DNA of 64,000 nt, taken from contig CAYFWF010000005.1 of NCBI GenBank assembly GCA_964346815.1, forward strand, positions 18,784 through 82,783, given 5' to 3'. Numbering within the stretch: the first letter of the stretch is position 1; the number at the start of each line of letters is the position of its first letter. Position numbers and translations under genes: made by a program. Below, piece after piece: positions 1 to 9,031 of the stretch. The notes under the pieces are model-generated. The model was given only the letters and a program-made list of their open reading frames with translations, was not told where the DNA came from and ran no database searches. This DNA comes from CAYFWF01 sp964346815. GTDB taxonomy: Bacteria > Acidobacteriota > Aminicenantia > Aminicenantales > Aminicenantaceae.

Positions 1-171
1 GATCAATCCGGCATCCCGGTCGTAGTTGAAACCTGACTGATCCCATGGAGTGCTGTTTAAAGATACGCGAGAGAAAACAGGCCTTGTTTTGTGATGGATT
101 ACAGCGAACAGAATAAAGAATGCAGCAAGGGTTAAGAAGAGGGAGATAAAGATCGCTCTTGAACGTTTCAC
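1..171 (-). CDS. 5' end of a membrane-anchored protein of unknown function (runs off left edge)
   Basis: An open frame of 57 codons on the minus strand starts at a GTG (169-171) and is still open at the first base, so only the N-terminus is here. It begins with basic residues (KRSR), followed by one hydrophobic segment of about 20 residues (IFISLFLTLAAFFILFAVI), then polar sequence. That pattern is a signal anchor or uncleaved signal peptide of an envelope protein. No clear Shine-Dalgarno sequence precedes the GTG, so the start is uncertain. I do not recognise the family from this fragment. It lies upstream of nothing else on its strand in the window, and the next minus-strand gene ends at 357. 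Confidence 0.5.
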   Translation of the reverse strand, partial: MKRSRAIFISLFLTLAAFFILFAVIHHKTRPVFSRVSLNSTPWDQSGFNYDRDAGLI

Positions 172-356
172 TCTGCTATTTATAGCATAGGGATGATGAC
201 ATTTCAATTTGCCCGGGATTCGATTATGCGGCCTGCGGGCCTAGGACCAGGAAAAAATCCTTGGCTAAGTCAAACCGGAGGCCAGGGATAAGCAAGTTTA
301 GAAGGATGAAGCCCTTATCAGAGCGAAAGAGAAAATGAGCTCTCTTGCTGGAGTGG

Positions 357-2150
357 TCAGCGGACGATTTTCTGGCTGCTGTCCCTGCGTGTCGGGCTGG
401 CTGTGCCGCCTAGGGTTATGGTTGCGGGTTCTTCTCCGGTGCGGCCCTTGTCATCCACAGCCCAGAGTTCATAGGTATAGGTCTTATCGGCCTTGATATT
501 CCGCCTTGTGTATTCGAGGGTGGATGAAGGCAGCTCATCCAGGAAAACATAGTTCTCTCCCTCTCTGTAATAGATTCTGTAGTATTCGATATCCCTGTTT
601 TGTGGATTGGGTTCCCAGGTGAGCCGGTGCATGTATTCCATGTAAAACAGTGCTTTGTTTTCCATGACTTCCCCTGCGAAATTCAAGGGAGGATAGATCG
701 GAGGGGCCAGAACTTCGAGCGTAACATTGATATCCCGGGGACTGTTGACAGCCTGCGGACTTTTGACCTGTATGACCCCGGTGTAGGTTCCCTCTTCGAG
801 ATCCACGGCATCGATGGTCACCTGGAGTTCGTCTTCTTCATCTTTTTTCAGTTTGCCTGAAGTGGGTGCAACACTCAGCCAATCCTGGTCCACATTGACC
901 GTGTAATCCAAGGAATCCTGGCCGATGTTTTTTAGAAAAAGACTGGTCGGATCCGGATTAACTCCTTCTACTGTGAAAGAGAAAGACTCTGGATTGGCCT
1001 GGATAAAAGGATCGGGGGAGGGAACGGCGACTTGTTCATAAAAAATATCTGTGTGTCCTCCGCTGATTTCCTGCCAAACGATATGAGCATTGGCGTTGTC
1101 ATCTAACCAGACCTTGGGATGGCGGGCATCTGTTCCATCGGCGAGTAAAGTGGGTTTGGACCAGTTTCCCTGCAGAGTTTTCACACAGTAATAGGCTTCA
1201 CGACCCCCTGTGGTTTCTTGAACGAAGGTGGAAACCAGGATACCGTTTCTGTACCGGATGTCTCCCATCTGACGAGGAGCATACATGCTGGAAATGATCT
1301 CTGTACCCTTCCAAGCACTCCCCTGTTTTGTCTTGTAGTAAAAGTTCCCTCTTCGGCTGCTCCAGACAACATGGGCGTTCCCGTCGTGGTCGACGGTGAG
1401 TTCAGGGTAGTATCCGTTCGGATCGAGTGTGGATTGGTTGACCTCTTTCCAATTGGAGCCCCTCTTTGCCTGTTTGAAGCGGAGATTCCAGGGTCCTGTA
1501 TGTCCCGATCCTTCCATATAACTGAAATAAAGGATATCCTTCCACACCCCGCAGGCGCTGTGGTTGCAGATGTCGTTGGCGGTATAGGAGATTCTCTCGT
1601 AATTGTTGGGCCAGTTGGCATCGGTGATTTTTTTGGATATGGTGACGATGTCTCCTCCTTCCCAGCTGCCGGAATGTCTGTGTGACCACGATATTTGTAT
1701 CCTGTCTCCTTCCACCTCGATTTTTGGCCAGGAGGAGTTGTTGGGGCTCCAGTAGATCATATCCCGGGCGGTCCATGCCCCGGAACTGGTTTGATACATG
1801 CTGTGGTAGACTTCTCTGGCCTGGCTTGAGAATCCATCAGACCACGCCATATGAAAGTTTCCGTCTGCATCCACGCTCAGCATAGGAGTCCAGGCAGCTT
1901 TGAAGGTGACCCCTGCATTCTTGACCGAGGACCATTTGCCTTTGACCTTTGTCCGGTAGTGGATGGTCCCGAAATCTTTCTCCAACGACTGCTCGAGCCA
2001 GACGACCATGATCATACCATCTTTGTTGATGGCGATCGAAGGTCGCAAGGAGAATTGACCCGACTGCGACACATTCTTCAGTCCAAAAGCATTCAAAGAA
2101 AGAAAAAGAAGCGGCAGAAGGCATATGATCAAACCTTTCTTTACATCCAT
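357..2150 (-). CDS. secreted beta-propeller protein with one BACON domain and a C-terminal Fn3-like domain
   Basis: This 597-residue exported protein is of unknown function. A signal peptide (MDVKKGLIICLLPLLFLSLNAFG) is followed by about 350 residues of repeated beta-propeller blades with the recurring pattern D-x-x-G-N-x-H-x-x-W. A single BACON-type beta-sandwich (about 383-480) and a fibronectin-III-like domain (about 482-580) come next. BACON domains are usually carbohydrate or mucin binding, so a surface glycan role is plausible but inferred. Sialidase Asp boxes (SxDxGxTW) are absent, so I do not call it a sialidase. The start at 2150 was chosen because AGGAGG lies 8 bases upstream and it gives a clean signal peptide; the frame opens 20 codons earlier. 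It is a paralogue of the upstream gene ending at 2315. Confidence 0.8.
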   Translation of the reverse strand: MDVKKGLIICLLPLLFLSLNAFGLKNVSQSGQFSLRPSIAINKDGMIMVVWLEQSLEKDFGTIHYRTKVKGKWSSVKNAGVTFKAAWTPMLSVDADGNFHMAWSDGFSSQAREVYHSMYQTSSGAWTARDMIYWSPNNSSWPKIEVEGDRIQISWSHRHSGSWEGGDIVTISKKITDANWPNNYERISYTANDICNHSACGVWKDILYFSYMEGSGHTGPWNLRFKQAKRGSNWKEVNQSTLDPNGYYPELTVDHDGNAHVVWSSRRGNFYYKTKQGSAWKGTEIISSMYAPRQMGDIRYRNGILVSTFVQETTGGREAYYCVKTLQGNWSKPTLLADGTDARHPKVWLDDNANAHIVWQEISGGHTDIFYEQVAVPSPDPFIQANPESFSFTVEGVNPDPTSLFLKNIGQDSLDYTVNVDQDWLSVAPTSGKLKKDEEDELQVTIDAVDLEEGTYTGVIQVKSPQAVNSPRDINVTLEVLAPPIYPPLNFAGEVMENKALFYMEYMHRLTWEPNPQNRDIEYYRIYYREGENYVFLDELPSSTLEYTRRNIKADKTYTYELWAVDDKGRTGEEPATITLGGTASPTRRDSSQKIVR

Positions 2151-2314
2151 TCTCTTTGTCCTCCTGATTAGTTGACATCCCATATTAACCGAGCAGGATG
2201 GGCTTGTCAACAGAACTGGAGGATTCTCAATGAAAATCTGGAAATATCCTCTCCCCTTTGGCGTTCAGGATTCCGCTCATACCAAAGAAAAGAGGAGTCT
2301 TTATATTCTCGAGG

Positions 2315-4834
2315 CTAACGGATTTGTTTCTTTCCCTGATGATTCTTTCCCGCCTGGATTTTTTCCTTCAGTGAGAATGATCCCGGCCCTTCCTCCAGTC
2401 CACTGAGTTCGCCCCTATGGCTTTCTTTCCCGCTGCTGTCCACACTGGCCACGGCATAGATGTATTTGTTTCGTTCCTCCACCGATGGAAAACCGCTGTC
2501 ATAAAAAGCGAAGACATTTCCTCCAACCTGGGCGATATAGACGTAGGAAGAACCGGCTTTGCTCTTATCTTTGCGGAAGATTCTGTAGTTTGTGATGTTG
2601 AACAGGCCGTTATTTCTGGGGTTGGCCTTCCATTCCACTTTGCTCTTGTATTCTTGAAGAATCAATCCTTCATGGTTGATTCTTTTCAGGGTGATATTTA
2701 CCGGAGGATAGGGTTCAGGAGGCATCACCACATCGAAATCCACACTGATGGTCTGAGGACTGTTTCCTGCTTCCGCTGCCGATATCTGGATAGTTGCTTT
2801 GTGTATGTACACGTTGAGAGAGGAACTGTCGGCATAGACTGTGATGGTATCCTCTTCTCCCGTTGAGGTTCCTTGGGATTGGGAAAAGGAGATCCAGCTC
2901 TTATTGGACTTTATCTTGTAATTGAGTTTCCCGGCGCCTGAATTTCTTATCCTGAATGTTTGAGACGGGGGATCGCTGTTATGGGCATATCCCCAAAAAT
3001 ATAAATGTGATCTGTTGACTTGAATGTGTGGTTTGTTTTTCTTCTCTACGGTCAGAGTCACAAATACACTGGTCTTTTTGTCTGTGCCTGATGGGAAAAT
3101 GTCGATGCGCCCCTTGAATGTGCCAGGAAGAAGGCTTTGGGCGTTAATGGAAACAGCAACAGGGGTCCACTCTGGAGTGGCTGTACCCTTGGCAGGAGAT
3201 GCAGAGAGCCAGGGCATGTTGGTTGTGATGGAAAAACCCACAGAGTTTCCTCCTTGGGCTCTCAGATTAAAATACTGCACCGGAGGATTTTGCCCTTCTT
3301 CTGTAGAAAATCCGAGATTGGTCTGGTCGACAACAATCTGGGAAGAGGGGGGTGGAGGCTCGGGGACCTTGCCCACTGTTAAAGATACACCGACTTCGGT
3401 GGGACTGTTGTATGCGCTGGGATCTGTAATGGTGATGGTTCCACTGTAAGTACCATCGTTAAAACCAGAGGCATCCACACTCACGGTAAAGGTATCCCAT
3501 TCTCCAGAAGAAGAGCCGCTGGTTGGAGTGACATCAAACCAGCCCTTATCTTTGGAAAGAGTGTAATTGATCGATCCGGCACCCGATGCTCTGACCTTGA
3601 ATGTTTGAGGAGCCGGATTCGAAGTGCTCTCGCTGGTATGAAAATTGAGATAGGAGTTGTCGACCTCTATAAAGGTTGCATCTTTAGGGATATCCATATT
3701 GAGCTTTTCGTAGTAGATATCGTCGTTTCCGCCGACTCCAGGTGCATGCCAGATAAAGTGTGCGGTATTGCTGTTGTCCACGGCTACCTGGACATGTTTG
3801 TTTCCGTATTCTCCTCCATTGGCATCACCGACTTTGATCGGAATCGTCCAATTCCCTCCGGTCATTTTTACCGAAGCATACACCGCCCATTTTCCATCCT
3901 TTCCTTGAACCCAGGCTGCAATAACTGCGTTGTCTTTGCATTTGATGTCTCCGTGCTGACGGGGAGCATCGCCATTGGAAAGGACCTGCACCGGCTTCCA
4001 CGTTCCACCGGTTCTAGAGATATAATAAAAGTTTCCGTTCTTCGAACCGGAAACGATATGGATGTTTCCCGAATCATCGACATCCATTTCTGCATAGTAG
4101 CACGCCATTCCTTTAAGCCAGATAGGCGTTTTCCACTTTCCTCCCACTTTTTCGCAGAAGTACAGCTTTCTCGGATTTTCTCCTTCCATCCAGCAGGCAT
4201 AGACGTTTCCGTCCTTCACTGAGATGGCCGGGCAGATGGAAGGAGTCGATTTGTTGCGCGAGATATTTTCGTAGCTCGATGGCCAACTTCCTCCTTTATT
4301 TTTAGACATGAGGACTATATCCGATGAAGGGTCAGCGAATTTATCCACATAACAATGATGCCAGAGGATATAGATCCTGTTGTTGGAATCGATATCCATC
4401 TTGTTCCAGGCAGAATTCCATGTGCTGTGGTAAGTCTTCTCGGGATTCGACCAGCTTTTTCCTGTAAAATAGCTGTACATGACGTCGCGGGTGGAACTGG
4501 CATAGCCGTCAGCATAGGAAAGATGGAACACTCCCTGGGAGTCGACTGCGAGCTCATTGGTCCAGGCTCTTTGATTGGCAATCCCGCAATTTTTCACGCT
4601 CGACCACTGGCCGCCGCTGAAAATCCTGTAGTAGTTGTCTCCAGTCCACTCCAGCCAAACCACCATGATTTCTCCCTTGGCGTTCAACGCCAATGCAGGC
4701 CAGAGAGAATCGTCCGCACTTTTTGACAGGTTTATGACACTGAACACGGGCAATCGGGTGAGACAGAGAAAGAGAAAAATAAACAGGAGAGTTTTTTGAA
4801 GAATCATTACGGGGGAATGATTGATTCGCTTCAT
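2315..4834 (-). CDS. secreted beta-propeller protein with three BACON domains and a C-terminal Fn3-like domain
   Basis: This is a long paralogue (839 residues) of the gene at 357-2150, lying 165 bases upstream on the same strand. A signal peptide is followed by the same propeller blades (about 30-390), then three successive BACON-type domains starting near residues 385, 498 and 600. Each carries the signature F-x-V/I-R-x-x-G and a W-F/L/I-x-x-(T/S)-P-x-x-G-like turn. A Fn3-like domain starts near 703. The BACON module has therefore been multiplied relative to the neighbour, a common way to lengthen surface adhesins. The ATG at 4834 has AAGGA 8 bases upstream. A GTG at 4861, in frame and preceded by GGGAG, is an alternative. 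Function is inferred as surface or extracellular polysaccharide binding. Confidence 0.8.
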   Translation of the reverse strand: MKRINHSPVMILQKTLLFIFLFLCLTRLPVFSVINLSKSADDSLWPALALNAKGEIMVVWLEWTGDNYYRIFSGGQWSSVKNCGIANQRAWTNELAVDSQGVFHLSYADGYASSTRDVMYSYFTGKSWSNPEKTYHSTWNSAWNKMDIDSNNRIYILWHHCYVDKFADPSSDIVLMSKNKGGSWPSSYENISRNKSTPSICPAISVKDGNVYACWMEGENPRKLYFCEKVGGKWKTPIWLKGMACYYAEMDVDDSGNIHIVSGSKNGNFYYISRTGGTWKPVQVLSNGDAPRQHGDIKCKDNAVIAAWVQGKDGKWAVYASVKMTGGNWTIPIKVGDANGGEYGNKHVQVAVDNSNTAHFIWHAPGVGGNDDIYYEKLNMDIPKDATFIEVDNSYLNFHTSESTSNPAPQTFKVRASGAGSINYTLSKDKGWFDVTPTSGSSSGEWDTFTVSVDASGFNDGTYSGTITITDPSAYNSPTEVGVSLTVGKVPEPPPPSSQIVVDQTNLGFSTEEGQNPPVQYFNLRAQGGNSVGFSITTNMPWLSASPAKGTATPEWTPVAVSINAQSLLPGTFKGRIDIFPSGTDKKTSVFVTLTVEKKNKPHIQVNRSHLYFWGYAHNSDPPSQTFRIRNSGAGKLNYKIKSNKSWISFSQSQGTSTGEEDTITVYADSSSLNVYIHKATIQISAAEAGNSPQTISVDFDVVMPPEPYPPVNITLKRINHEGLILQEYKSKVEWKANPRNNGLFNITNYRIFRKDKSKAGSSYVYIAQVGGNVFAFYDSGFPSVEERNKYIYAVASVDSSGKESHRGELSGLEEGPGSFSLKEKIQAGKNHQGKKQIR

Positions 4835-4998
4835 TTTTCTCATCCTTTTATGGCATTTCACCTATAAAGGCTCCCTTACATTTTGAGACAATACGAAGAA
4901 CTGCATAGATTCATGGTCAATTTTAGCTTAACCTAACAGAAAACTCAAAGAAGGACAATCACCCTTAGGGGTGAAATTCAAGGTGAATTACGAAATTT

Positions 4999-5937
4999 CT
5001 ATCGATGCCAGTCGGGGAAAGCATCATTTCCCGGGGAATCAAACAGAAGCCGGATTTTTCGGCTCTGCACTTCAAGGATGAGGAGCTTCCAATCGCCATT
5101 GTGGTCTCCTTGATGGGACGAGTTGAAAGCGATGTATTGGCCATCAGGAGACCAGCATGGGAAGTAATCGTAGGTCTCATGTCTCTCTGTCAACCTGGTT
5201 TTTTGGGATCCATCTGGGTCCATGATGAAGATTTCGCCTTTTTTATCTTCTTTGTTGGAAACATATACGAGCTTTTTTCCGTCTCTTGAGAACCGGGCCC
5301 GACAGCTCTTCCCTCCCTCAGCGAGGTATGACACCTTGCCGCGGTTCATGTCATAAACGGCTACCTCCCAGCCGAATGTCCTTTTTGCAGTAAAAGTTAC
5401 CAAGGGTTCGGAAGGCGAGACATGCGGTATGGCGTGTCCCTTATTGTAACCGGGGATGAGCCTTTTCGTTTTTTTCGAATGGATGTCTATCCGGAATAAG
5501 CTCAATTCTTTTCTCAGGAATTTTTTAATTTCTCTGGTATAAACGATGCTCTTTCCATCTGGGAACCAGGCAAGAGTTTTCTCGTCGGAAGAAAAAGAAG
5601 TCAGGGGCATGATTTCTGAGCCATCAGAATTCATGATAAAAATGTCGTAGTTCCCTCCTGGATTTGCCATGAAAGCGATTTTTTCCCCATCCGGCGACCA
5701 GAGGGGATACTCATCATCCCAGGAGTTATCGGTCAATTTTGTTATTTTCATCCCTGACAGAAGATAAATTTCGTTATCACCATCAAAATTGGATTGAAAG
5801 ACTATTTGGCCCTCGATCGGGAACTCTGGTTTTAACTCGGTGCTTTCAAGCGCCATATTTTTATGGTCATTCCCGGCTCCGCACATGCAGAGAAGGCAAG
5901 CGGAAAAGAAGAGGGTGAAGAGGGCTCTTGTTCTCAT
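4999..5937 (-). CDS. TolB-like beta-propeller lipoprotein
   Basis: The product (312 residues) starts with a lipoprotein-type signal: a hydrophobic stretch ending LLCMCGAGND, so the mature protein is probably lipidated at a Cys near residue 17-19. The rest is a run of PD40/WD40-like TolB blades with the recurring motif W-S-P-D-G-(E/K/Q)-x-I-A/V-F and I-Y/F-x-M-(N/D)-x-D-G-S. TolB-family propellers usually mediate protein-protein contacts in the periplasm; the partner is unknown here, and no Pal, TolQ, TolR or TolA gene is nearby. It is a stand-alone gene, about 165 bases upstream of the BACON pair on the same strand and separated from the AsnB-like gene by 75 bases. Confidence 0.8.
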   Translation of the reverse strand: MRTRALFTLFFSACLLCMCGAGNDHKNMALESTELKPEFPIEGQIVFQSNFDGDNEIYLLSGMKITKLTDNSWDDEYPLWSPDGEKIAFMANPGGNYDIFIMNSDGSEIMPLTSFSSDEKTLAWFPDGKSIVYTREIKKFLRKELSLFRIDIHSKKTKRLIPGYNKGHAIPHVSPSEPLVTFTAKRTFGWEVAVYDMNRGKVSYLAEGGKSCRARFSRDGKKLVYVSNKEDKKGEIFIMDPDGSQKTRLTERHETYDYFPCWSPDGQYIAFNSSHQGDHNGDWKLLILEVQSRKIRLLFDSPGNDAFPDWHR

Positions 5938-6012
5938 GTTTGACCTCGCTACAATCTTATTTTAGAAGAATTCATGAACTTGTAAAAGACAAAAAAAAGA
6001 AAGGACAGAGGT

Positions 6013-7821
6013 TTATCTGGTATCGATGAAACGTCTGTGCCACATTTCGAATGTGAAAAGAAGATAGATGATTTCTTCAAAATTTCTTCTCCCGTTCATG
6101 TGCTGAGAGACGATGCTTTTTATCTCTTGGGGATTGTATAGCTTTCTGGAGAGTGTTTTCTCATCCAACAATATCCCTTGGATCAGAGGCTTGAATTCCT
6201 TTCTGGACCATTCATCATAGGGGTCGTATATGTGAGCAGGCCGGAAAGATTTCCTTCCTTTGGAAAAAACCTCGATGAGGCGCTTGAGCGCATATTGATA
6301 GTAGTAGATCGAACCGGTTATTTTTTCCCGGAAAGCACTTGTCCTGAGGTGGGTGTGGGTTTTTTGCCAGGGAATGTGTGCCAGGTCGGGGAAGGCGTTG
6401 ATGAATGAGGCTCGGGCCAGTTTCTGTTTCTTTCGAAGGGATACCGGGAGGAGCAGGCAGAACTCCACGAGGGGTTTGTCTGTAAACGGCATCTTGTAAT
6501 CGAAGATTTTGCCTGCCAGTTGGAAAATCTGAGCAATGAATCTCCTCTGTCTCTCGTGAAAATCAAAATAATCAGAAATTTCTAAGGGATGGGATAGCCG
6601 GCTTCCCTCCACCACACCCATCACCGACTGAAGAAGCCTCTCTTGGCCGTCTTCTTCGTTCAATAATCTACAGCCTTTTAAACCATATTGACTGTGTTTC
6701 CTGACAAGGAGCCTGCAGAGCTCTCGGTCAGATTTCGCTTTAGATACATCCGGATCCAGAGGATGTGCGGGAAAGAGTCTTTGTCCGTGGAGGGGATCTC
6801 CCAAATAACCCGTAACATGGGTGTCCCAATCCTGGTATCTTTCTGGAAGAAAAGGATAGTCATGGATGTGTTTTACGCTCAATAAGCCATCCATAAAAGA
6901 AACGACTTCTTGGAACGATTCTCGGATTTTGAAAGGAGTGAGCTCGTGAAAAATATTGGGAAGATTCAGTCGTCGAGCCACTTGTTTCGCATATTTTTCA
7001 TCCAGACAATTGCTTACACCAAAGGTTGTGGTTTTGGCATTTTCATGGCCGAGCCTGTCGAGAAATGCAACGATAGTTCTTGAATCCAGCCCGCCGCTCA
7101 GGGAAACACAGTATGTTTTATCTCGAGTAATTCTTCTGTCAATAGCACGGCTCATGAGCTCTTGGTGCTCTTTGACCAATCGATCAAACGGCTTTGTGGT
7201 CTTCTCCTCACCGATGAAGTTTTGAATAGACCAGTAGGGCTTTTTTGAGACTCTGGCTTCGATTTCGGTAGCATGGCCTGGAAGTGCCAATTTGATGTTA
7301 TCCAGAAAAGTATGGTCGCGCAAACAGAAACCAAATGTGAAAAACTCTCGAACCCCGTCCCTGTCGATAGGACATGCGTCGATCACACTCATTATGGCTT
7401 TGATCTCAGGGGCGATGATGGTGTGTTTCTTGTCGTGGTAATAATAAAGAGGCTTCGTCCCTAAGTGATCAGTGACCACCGTTAATGTCTTGGTCTTCTC
7501 ATTCCATATGACGAAACAGAATTCGCCGTTGATCTCATTGAAAAGTCCGATTCCCGATTCTAAATATCTATCATACAGCGCGGAATAATCTCCGTTGAAG
7601 TCGCGTCCTTCCAGAGAATAAATATCTCCGTATGATGCGAAAAGGGATGTCTTTCGTTCCACGACTCGAGCTGGAGTGTTGCGGGTGATAATTCCCCCAG
7701 AGAAACTTCCGCTCCTGAAATTGTGGTGGGAATAGAAAGGGAAGTGATTAATGGGGCCTTTCAGGTCTTTTGCGGCTATGATCTTACGCGAACGGTTGAC
7801 GACTCCATATATCCCGGGCAT
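6013..7821 (-). CDS. asparagine-synthetase-like protein lacking the glutaminase cysteine
   Basis: The 602-residue product has the two-domain layout of AsnB: an N-terminal Ntn-type domain (about 1-190, ending in a D-H-L-G-T-K-P-L-Y-Y segment) and a synthetase domain with the PP-loop SGGLDS near residue 240. Family members that hydrolyse glutamine start Met-Cys-Gly; this one starts MPGIYG, so the nucleophilic Cys is replaced by Pro. It may use free ammonia, or another amine or acyl partner, as beta-lactam synthetases and lasso-peptide cyclases do. The ATG directly abuts the TGA of the upstream DUF362 gene (TGAATG), so the two are translationally coupled. Activation of a carboxylate by adenylation is the expected chemistry; the substrate is unknown. 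Confidence 0.82.
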   Translation of the reverse strand: MPGIYGVVNRSRKIIAAKDLKGPINHFPFYSHHNFRSGSFSGGIITRNTPARVVERKTSLFASYGDIYSLEGRDFNGDYSALYDRYLESGIGLFNEINGEFCFVIWNEKTKTLTVVTDHLGTKPLYYYHDKKHTIIAPEIKAIMSVIDACPIDRDGVREFFTFGFCLRDHTFLDNIKLALPGHATEIEARVSKKPYWSIQNFIGEEKTTKPFDRLVKEHQELMSRAIDRRITRDKTYCVSLSGGLDSRTIVAFLDRLGHENAKTTTFGVSNCLDEKYAKQVARRLNLPNIFHELTPFKIRESFQEVVSFMDGLLSVKHIHDYPFLPERYQDWDTHVTGYLGDPLHGQRLFPAHPLDPDVSKAKSDRELCRLLVRKHSQYGLKGCRLLNEEDGQERLLQSVMGVVEGSRLSHPLEISDYFDFHERQRRFIAQIFQLAGKIFDYKMPFTDKPLVEFCLLLPVSLRKKQKLARASFINAFPDLAHIPWQKTHTHLRTSAFREKITGSIYYYQYALKRLIEVFSKGRKSFRPAHIYDPYDEWSRKEFKPLIQGILLDEKTLSRKLYNPQEIKSIVSQHMNGRRNFEEIIYLLFTFEMWHRRFIDTR

Positions 7822-8853
7822 TCACTTCCGTCCTTTTTTATCGCCCAAATACCAGGTGAATGATCCTCCTCTCAAGAGCTTTGTAAGGGGGTTGACCCAT
7901 CTCGAGATATATTTTTGGAAGGTGGGGGTGATGAGGACGTGAACAAGGGGAGTCCTCATAAGCCATCCTTCAAATTTTGTATAAAACAGGCCCCCGGCTT
8001 TTTCGAAGCCCCAACTGAGATCTCTATCTCCGATGACTTCAAAGTGCCTCGTGCTGCCGAGTCCTGCTTTTTCGGCGAGCCCGATATACTCGATATCCGA
8101 GGGATTTAAGCCAATCATTCGAGCGACAAAACAATCCAGAGCGACGAGATCTGTAGAGGCAAGAATCACATTTGTTTGGACTGGAGTGCCATATACAGGA
8201 CCGTTTCCCTCCATCGAAATGATGCCGTCCACCAAGGCGATGATTTTTGGCCCGAATGCCTGGTTGATATCTACAATGGCTTCACTCAGATGGCTGTGAT
8301 AGATGACTCTTCGGGGATTTGGAATGACGCCGAACATATTTTTGAGTGAGCATGTCAATCGGGCATATTTATGGGTTTTGATTTTGGGAATATTGATGAT
8401 GAGATCGGCTTTGTAGGCTTGGTAAGGGACGGTTATCTCTTTGAAGTAAAGCCCTGCCTCCAAAGGAATATTGATTTTTTCCCCTTCTGAAAAATTCACA
8501 ATTTCCACCTGAAATTCATTGATCAGCTGCTCAAAATTCATGAGCTGGTATGTCCTGGAGAGAATTCTCCCCTTGACAGGAGTTCCGACATCGCTTTCTC
8601 CGATGATGATTCGCGCTTCAGGATTGACCTTCCGTATGATGCCCAGCACCGCCTTCAGCACGTCCATGCTTGTATTGGCCCCGCTTCGAATGTACTTTGG
8701 ATTATCCGTTATCAAATTGGGTTTTATGAGCATCGCCTCAGAGGACCTGATTTTTCTCAGACAGCCTGATTCTTCGAGACATCCGAAAATATTCTCAAAG
8801 AGATTTTCCGGGCGGGTTTTTCGAATCACGACTTTGCTGTTTTTCTGAGTCAT
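7822..8853 (-). CDS. DUF362 family protein
   Basis: This 343-residue protein matches the DUF362 family: an early I-K-P-N-L motif, I-G-E-S-D in the first third, the family's K-T-H-x(6)-S-L-K-N-M-F-G signature in the middle (KTHKYARLTCSLKNMFG), and a late D-L-V-A-L-D-C element. It lacks the four-cysteine ferredoxin motifs some members carry, and no signal peptide is visible. The biochemical role of DUF362 proteins is not established. It is the first gene of a two-gene operon with the Cys-less AsnB homologue and is preceded by a good sigma-70 promoter (8878-8906). The pairing suggests both act in one unknown biosynthetic or modification step. A second, Tat-type DUF362 gene lies at 39583. Confidence 0.82.
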   Translation of the reverse strand: MTQKNSKVVIRKTRPENLFENIFGCLEESGCLRKIRSSEAMLIKPNLITDNPKYIRSGANTSMDVLKAVLGIIRKVNPEARIIIGESDVGTPVKGRILSRTYQLMNFEQLINEFQVEIVNFSEGEKINIPLEAGLYFKEITVPYQAYKADLIINIPKIKTHKYARLTCSLKNMFGVIPNPRRVIYHSHLSEAIVDINQAFGPKIIALVDGIISMEGNGPVYGTPVQTNVILASTDLVALDCFVARMIGLNPSDIEYIGLAEKAGLGSTRHFEVIGDRDLSWGFEKAGGLFYTKFEGWLMRTPLVHVLITPTFQKYISRWVNPLTKLLRGGSFTWYLGDKKGRK

Positions 8854-8877
8854 TTTTTAGCCTGATCTCCATTAGTG

Positions 8878-8906
8878 CTTATATCACAGCTTAAAAGCGC
8901 GGTCAA
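8878..8906 (-). promoter_or_regulatory. sigma-70-type promoter for the DUF362-AsnB operon
   Basis: On the minus strand TTGACC (8906-8901) and TATAAG (8883-8878) are separated by exactly 17 bases, each one base from consensus. Transcription would start near 8871, giving a leader of about 18 bases before the ATG at 8853. Confidence 0.55.
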
Positions 8907-8911
8907 CGAAG

Positions 8912-8937
8912 CTCCCCCCTGGGCCTTCCTGGGGGAG
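8912..8937. other. short GC-rich inverted repeat in the divergent intergenic region
   Basis: A perfect 7-base stem CTCCCCC / GGGGGAG with a 12-base loop lies just upstream of the DUF362 promoter and before the ATP synthase genes. It has no T-run on either side, so it is not a standard terminator. It could be an operator or a chance palindrome. Confidence 0.25.
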
Positions 8938-8972
8938 AATCCGTAAAGATGTGCATGCATCTCTGAGGTGTC

Positions 8973-9001
8973 TTGCTTTTTTATGCGAGTCGTGTTAAAT
9001 T
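8973..9001 (+). promoter_or_regulatory. candidate promoter for the ATP synthase cluster
   Basis: TTGCTT (8973-8978) and TAAATT (8996-9001) are 17 bases apart and sit 31-59 bases upstream of the first ATP synthase gene. Neither box is perfect, but this is the best candidate in the 178-base divergent spacer. The leader lacks a visible Shine-Dalgarno sequence. Confidence 0.35.
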
Positions 9002-9031
9002 TTTGCCTCGTTTTGTCGCCTGATTACAGCC

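Noticed and set aside
357..4834. Sialidase activity for the two propeller proteins
   Set aside because: The blades look sialidase-like at a glance, but Asp boxes (SxDxGxTW) and the arginine triad are not seen.
4959..4974. Hairpin TCACCC-TTAG-GGGTGA between the TolB-like and BACON genes as a terminator
   Set aside because: Only a 6-base stem and no T-run in the direction of transcription.
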